DNA from: a virus
Reading direction: 5' to 3' (one strand)
IMG/VR virus record: IMGVR_UViG_3300020471_000020
Coordinates: 1 to 26,264 of that record
DNA length: 26,264 nucleotides
In this document: positions 22,327 through 26,264 of the stretch, in pieces
How the letters are laid out: each line of letters opens with the position of its first letter
Numbering within the stretch: the stretch's first letter is position 1
Notes under the pieces: model-generated
Database searches by the model: none
Told to the model about the DNA's origin: nothing
The model's input: only the letters and a program-made list of their open reading frames with translations
Made by a program: the position numbers and the translations under genes

Positions 22327-25068
22327 TCACCCCAATGCTATTGCTAACGCTGTTACGTCATCTACTGTTGATATAGTTTTACCCTCTACTGCTAGTACTC
22401 CAGCACTTGCTCTTGTTAATGTTGTATCTGAATTTTGAACATTAATGCTACCAGTTGTGTCTATAGTTGTAACTGCTAAAGAGTCACCACTAATTACTCC
22501 TGTTGCAGTTACTGTAACTGCATTTAATGTACCACTGGTTTTAATATTACCAGTTACATCTAATGGAACAGTTGGACTTGTATTAAGTATTCCAACATTA
22601 CCATTCTGGTATATTGTAACTGCTTCAAGAGATGCTTCACCACTTTGTTGATTGTCAGTAAAAATAGAAAGTGAATTAGCATTTCCAGTACGGCTTCCCA
22701 TATATTTAACATTGAAACCAAAGGTAGTTGCATCATTGCCTGTACGAATTAAGCTAACATCATTGTTTGAAGAATTGCCAAAATCTAATTCTCCAGTAAC
22801 TTCTAATTTTCCAGTAACTTTTACTCCATCAGAAGTAGTATTAAATCTTGTACTAGCACTTCTTTGAATGTATGTTTCAACACCATTAATAATTAAACTT
22901 CCAGTACCATTTTCTGATATATAAGTATGACCAGTATTGCCATTGTGAAAAATTTCTAAATCATTGCCAGCACCAAAGACTAATTTAGAATTGTCACCAA
23001 ACTCTAATGAATTGTCTGATTTATCCCATGTTAAGTCATAGCTACTTATAGTACCAGCAAAAGTTACATCACCAGTAAATGTGCCACCTGCTAATGGCAT
23101 CTTTGTTGCTAATGAGTTTGTCATTGTGGTTGAGAAGTTTGCGTCATCACCCAGAGCTGCGGCTAGTTCGTTAAGAGTGTCGAGTGTGCCAGGTGCTGAG
23201 TCAACAAGGTCTGCTAGTTCTGACTGCACGTATGCTGTTGTTGCTATTTGTGTTGTGTTTGTATTAGCTGCGGCAGTTGTTGCTGTTGGTGTTCCTGTTA
23301 ATGCAGGTGATGCTAATGGTGCTTTGTCGTTTAATGCTGTCTGTAAACCATCAACATTTGATATTACATGATTGTGACTGTCGTCTGCTACTGTGACTGA
23401 AATTGATGTAGTCCCAGAACCACTGACATCTCCAGTTAATTGAATTGTTTCATTCCCACTTAACTTTGTGTCTGCATAGGCTTTAATAGCCTTTGCAGAC
23501 GCTAGTGTGTCGTCACTTGAAGATACGCTTGATAAGTCGGTGTCGAGTACTCCAGTTTTTAAATCTGCTACATCAATGTTTGAGATTGAGTTGCCAGTAC
23601 CTTCGACATCGAAGGTTTTGTTGGTGAGTGTTTCTGTTTTACTCGCTGTAGATTTTGCATCTAATGTTGTTTGTAAATTATCTATATTAGATATTACATG
23701 GTTGTGACTATCGTCTGTTACTGTAGTTGTAAAAGTTACATCACCAAGATTTGTTAATGTGCCACCACCAGTTACGTCTCCCTGTAATGTTATTGTCGGT
23801 GATTTAGTTACGTTTACAAACTTTGAACTGGCATTGTTGTATTGAATAAACTGATTGTTGGCTATAGAACTTATAGTTACGTCTGATAAACTATCAAGGT
23901 CGCCTATTGCATTTGCTGTGTTCTGTGCGGCTGTTGCACTGTTGGCTGCTTCTGTAGCGTAATGCAATGCAGAATATAATCCAGACGTACCACCATTTGT
24001 AGATGTTAGTGTGAATGCAGTGTTATGTGCTGTATTTGCGTATTTGGCTGCATCGTCTTTATGGTCAGACGCTGTATTTTTGTAGTTGTTCGCTGTATTA
24101 GCATGACCTGCTGCTGAGACATTCATTGCTAATGCTTGTTCTGAATAGTATTTAGCTGAGAAACTAGAACCTGATACAGATGTTGTCGATGTAAAAGACG
24201 AACCACCACCTAATGCCCATGCCTTTGCAGAACCAGATGATAATGTTGTTGTTGGTGCAGTTGCGTGGTTTGATGCTGTATCTTTGTGACCTGACGCTGA
24301 TGATGCTGAGTTAGATGCTTCTGTTGCGTAGTGTAGGGCAGAGTAAAGACCAGATGTTCCACCATTCGTTGATGTTAAACTGAATGTTGTGTTGTGTGCA
24401 GTTAATGCGTATTTGGCTGCGTCTGCACGTTGGTCACTTGCCAGACCTGCCTGAGTGGTTGCTGTTGTTGCATTGGCACTTGCTTTTGCATTATAATGCA
24501 GTGCTGAGAAAAGACCTGATGTACTACCATTAGTACTGGTTAGGGAGAACGAGGTGTCTTCTGCTGTGATTGCGTACTTGGCTGCGTCTGCTCTGTGGTC
24601 GCTTGCGATTGCGGCTTGGGCTTGCGCTCCTGATACATCGACAATCTTCTTCGTGTTTGACGAACTGATGAATGCAGATTCCGAGCCGAAGGTTGAAGCT
24701 GATGAAAGACCATGTACTAAGTATACGTCACTATTGGCTACAGTTACAAGGTCAAAGTTGTTGTAAGATGTTGATGTGCTGAACGCTCCTTCTACACTGA
24801 AAAAACTTGTTACATCTACGAAGCTTGCACTTGAGTTTGAGAATACGCCTGCTCTAAATTGTAGGTTGCTTGTTGTTGCGTTGTATCTAAACTCAAAATT
24901 TTCTGAACGGAATGTACCACTGTTAGCAGGGTCAAATAAGTCATCGAGTAAGTCTGATAATGTACGACCACCTATTTCGGCTGCTTCCATATAGGTGTCG
25001 AGGACGTGTTCGCCTGTGTTAGCAGAAAGAAATCGAAGTTGTTCGCCAGTAGGTCTTGTCTCTGCCAT
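22327..25068 (-). CDS. Large tail fibre, 913 residues, with adaptor, repeats and acquired-looking distal part
   Basis: Residues 1-90 match the adaptor of the 520-residue fibre. Residues about 140-390 are an Ala/Ser/Thr/His-rich shaft with three diverged units of about 40 residues starting near 158, 213 and 336 (DAAKY, then LTSTNGGTSGLYSALHYATE). Residues 420-585 contain two copies of a DDSHNHVISN unit (452, 562). Near 583-615, APLASPALTGTPTATTAAAN and TTQIATTAYVQ are typical of phage fibres. The distal third (about 660-895) has LVFGAGNDLEIFHNGN, HTYISENGTGSLIING and NVGILNTSPTVPLDVTGNI, fibre motifs known from marine phages. CpG drops abruptly near residue 660. The start overlaps the upstream stop (TAATG). 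Confidence 0.87.
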   Translation of the reverse strand: MAETRPTGEQLRFLSANTGEHVLDTYMEAAEIGGRTLSDLLDDLFDPANSGTFRSENFEFRYNATTSNLQFRAGVFSNSSASFVDVTSFFSVEGAFSTSTSYNNFDLVTVANSDVYLVHGLSSASTFGSESAFISSSNTKKIVDVSGAQAQAAIASDHRADAAKYAITAEDTSFSLTSTNGSTSGLFSALHYNAKASANATTATTQAGLASDQRADAAKYALTAHNTTFSLTSTNGGTSGLYSALHYATEASNSASSASGHKDTASNHATAPTTTLSSGSAKAWALGGGSSFTSTTSVSGSSFSAKYYSEQALAMNVSAAGHANTANNYKNTASDHKDDAAKYANTAHNTAFTLTSTNGGTSGLYSALHYATEAANSATAAQNTANAIGDLDSLSDVTISSIANNQFIQYNNASSKFVNVTKSPTITLQGDVTGGGTLTNLGDVTFTTTVTDDSHNHVISNIDNLQTTLDAKSTASKTETLTNKTFDVEGTGNSISNIDVADLKTGVLDTDLSSVSSSDDTLASAKAIKAYADTKLSGNETIQLTGDVSGSGTTSISVTVADDSHNHVISNVDGLQTALNDKAPLASPALTGTPTATTAAANTNTTQIATTAYVQSELADLVDSAPGTLDTLNELAAALGDDANFSTTMTNSLATKMPLAGGTFTGDVTFAGTISSYDLTWDKSDNSLEFGDNSKLVFGAGNDLEIFHNGNTGHTYISENGTGSLIINGVETYIQRSASTRFNTTSDGVKVTGKLEVTGELDFGNSSNNDVSLIRTGNDATTFGFNVKYMGSRTGNANSLSIFTDNQQSGEASLEAVTIYQNGNVGILNTSPTVPLDVTGNIKTSGTLNAVTVTATGVISGDSLAVTTIDTTGSINVQNSDTTLTRASAGVLAVEGKTISTVDDVTALAIALG
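23929..24597 (-). repeat. Three diverged repeats in the fibre shaft
   Basis: Units at about 24468-24597, 24304-24432 and 23929-24063 encode residues with DAAKY, a Thr/Ser strand, NG-S/G-TSGL and SALHY. The second and third are nearly identical in their central SGLYSALHYATEA part while the first is diverged. They likely extend the shaft of the 913-residue fibre. Confidence 0.75.
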
Positions 25069-25469
25069 TACTTATAATACCCCATATCTTTCATTAATCT
25101 TATCAGTTTTGATTTTGTAAGTGAATATTTTTCTGCTGTAGTTACTTTGCTTTGTTGCCTTTCAACCTCAAGTATTCTTGTTTTGCACTCTTCGATTGTA
25201 GCTTCTATTGACTTGAACATTTCCATGATGGGTGTCAGTTCTTCTTTAAAATCGTTTTTAGAGACTTCCTGTCGCTCGTTTACGTATTGTATTATCTTTC
25301 CCTCTACTACTTCGATTGCCTTGTCTCTCTGCTTTCCCTGCTCGATTGAGGCATCTATTTCGCTTTTGTTGTTGATAATTAGTTCTGCATTGGCGTCAAG
25401 AAGCTTCTGTGTTTCTTCTTTGAAGAGTTTAAATTTTTCTTCTACAAAATTTATAACTTCTTTATCCAC
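25068..25469 (-). CDS. Coiled-coil protein after portal, 133 residues
   Basis: Almost wholly helical and charged: FVEEKFKLFKEETQKLLDAN, then IEQGKQRDKAIEVVEGKI, IEATIEECKTRILEVERQQS, ending with a basic KSKLIRLMKDMGYYK. No membrane segment and one cysteine. The start overlaps the end of the portal gene by 8 nt and the stop overlaps the 913-residue fibre by 1 nt. In T7-like phages scaffold follows portal directly, but a clear scaffold exists elsewhere here, so this is more likely a fibre-associated or small virion protein. I do not recognise a family. Confidence 0.7.
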   Translation of the reverse strand: MDKEVINFVEEKFKLFKEETQKLLDANAELIINNKSEIDASIEQGKQRDKAIEVVEGKIIQYVNERQEVSKNDFKEELTPIMEMFKSIEATIEECKTRILEVERQQSKVTTAEKYSLTKSKLIRLMKDMGYYK

Positions 25470-26264
25470 GTTGATTACCTCTCATTGGAACAAGGTTGCC
25501 ACGCTCTACTTCTCTGCTTACGTCTTCGCCAGGTTTGACAGATGCACCACGCATCTTTTCCATAATTTGCATTTGCTGTGATGGTGTCGGACCTTGTTTT
25601 CGAAGTTGCTCTTGGTTTACTCTGAACCTGTCGAGGTCTGTTATACCCATTGCACGTATGGCTTCTTCTGCAATTTGTCCTGCATTGTATTCCATTGTTA
25701 AGCCTGTCTGGTTCATTATCTGTAGCATGTTCATCCAGGTTTCTGCGTTGCGTGTGGGTTCAAGGGGAAGAGTCCCATCTATTACTAGATAGTCAATGTC
25801 CCCTTGAAGGTCTTTAGATACATCGAAGTCCATGTATCCATCTTCTACCATGCCTTCTAATTGTGACGGCATGTTTTCTTTTTCAAGCTTGACAGAACCA
25901 GAAAGTGCGAGAGCGTCTTGTATATTGGCTACCATCATACGAACCATAGGACGCATTGTTGTTGCTGACATCACACGTGCCAGTACACCAAGACGTTGTG
26001 AGCCGAGTTGTGTCAGACGCTGTATCTCTGTTGCTGTTCTTACGTCTGGTGTCGGTACGCCTTGTTGTGCATCAGATGCGGCTGACACACGTTGTTTGAG
26101 TTCTGCCATTGCACTTATATCGCTGAAGTGTCCACGTGTTACGTCTGGAACTTGCGCTATGAATACGCCATCGCCTGGCTTAGAGCCTGGCAGAGTTCGG
26201 ACGACACCCCAAGGATTTCTGTCCACAAGGTCTGGTACAGACACTTGTGTAGGGTCAACGAATA
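25462..26264 (-). CDS. Portal protein, C-terminal part, 5' end outside window
   Basis: The frame is open to the right edge: upstream of a GTG at 26244 it continues as FVDPTQ, so the gene is truncated by the window rather than starting there. Visible features are LVDRNPWGVVRTLPGSKPGD, a VTRGHFSDISAMAELKQRV helix, the segment PDVRTATEIQRLTQLGSQRL followed by a long helix with MRPMVRMMVANIQDAL, and a C-terminal helical part ending in a Met/Gln/Lys-rich tail. The R-T-A-T-E-[IV]-x-x-L, then G-x-R-L pattern is typical of the stem/crown helices of podovirus portals. It lies upstream of head and tail genes as expected. Terminase should lie beyond the right edge. Confidence 0.78.
   Translation of the reverse strand, partial: FVDPTQVSVPDLVDRNPWGVVRTLPGSKPGDGVFIAQVPDVTRGHFSDISAMAELKQRVSAASDAQQGVPTPDVRTATEIQRLTQLGSQRLGVLARVMSATTMRPMVRMMVANIQDALALSGSVKLEKENMPSQLEGMVEDGYMDFDVSKDLQGDIDYLVIDGTLPLEPTRNAETWMNMLQIMNQTGLTMEYNAGQIAEEAIRAMGITDLDRFRVNQEQLRKQGPTPSQQMQIMEKMRGASVKPGEDVSREVERGNLVPMRGNQRG

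Noticed and set aside
16518-25068. A diversity-generating retroelement acting on the fibre genes
   Set aside because: No reverse transcriptase, no C-type-lectin-like variable end and no pair of near-identical repeats differing at adenines is visible. The recurring segments are shared protein domains, diverged at DNA level.
25068-25469. The 133-residue coiled-coil protein as the scaffold
   Set aside because: The 364-residue gene directly before the capsid has scaffold-like composition and position; the smaller protein is too short and is coupled to a fibre gene.

Overview
The window is a contiguous stretch of the structural region of a tailed double-stranded DNA phage, most likely a short-tailed (podovirus-like) marine phage. 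The evidence is the order portal, scaffold, major capsid protein, head-tail adaptor, P22 gp10-like tail nozzle, fibre, then large coiled-coil internal (ejection) proteins. There is no tape measure, tail sheath or long-tail module. The base composition is clearly AT-rich by eye. Many fibre and small accessory proteins resemble, from memory, families common in marine phages of SAR11/SAR116-type bacteria and cyanobacteria. The host cannot be read from the sequence. Every gene lies on the minus strand, so transcription runs from the right end of the window to the left, with almost no intergenic space.

Layout in the direction of transcription. (1) 26264-25462: C-terminal part of the portal protein, cut by the window edge, followed by a small coiled-coil protein. 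(2) 25068-16518: a cassette of about 8.5 kb holding six tail-fibre or adhesin genes and three small accessory genes, one of which looks like a fibre-assembly chaperone. It is inserted between portal and scaffold, where T7-like phages have nothing. (3) 16518-15665: four small genes, including a coiled-coil plus C-terminal membrane-helix protein (holin or XhlA-like) and a 41-residue very basic protein not captured by a simple ORF scan. (4) 15632-13140: scaffold and major capsid protein. A strong intrinsic terminator and a possible promoter lie between them, and a second terminator follows the capsid gene. (5) 13000-8988: a small unknown protein, the head-tail adaptor, the tail nozzle and a second fibre carrying the same N-terminal adaptor type as the first fibre of the cassette. 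(6) 8988-1: a GNAT-fold protein and four large internal virion or ejection candidates. The last runs off the left edge after about 906 residues.

The most interesting signal is in the fibre cassette. The fibres use a few shared N-terminal adaptor types, each joined to unrelated distal domains (C1q-like, carbohydrate-binding-like, beta-rich fibre). In three genes the adaptor/distal boundary coincides with an abrupt drop in CpG dinucleotides, suggesting that tips have been swapped onto native adaptors. Other points worth a look are an approximately 82-87-residue tandem repeat in one internal protein, the near or complete absence of cysteine from about 2800 residues of consecutive ejection candidates, and an identical 12-mer upstream of both the scaffold and capsid genes. 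I see no tRNA, rRNA, CRISPR array, integrase, reverse transcriptase or insertion sequence, and no gene-free stretch longer than about 210 bases.
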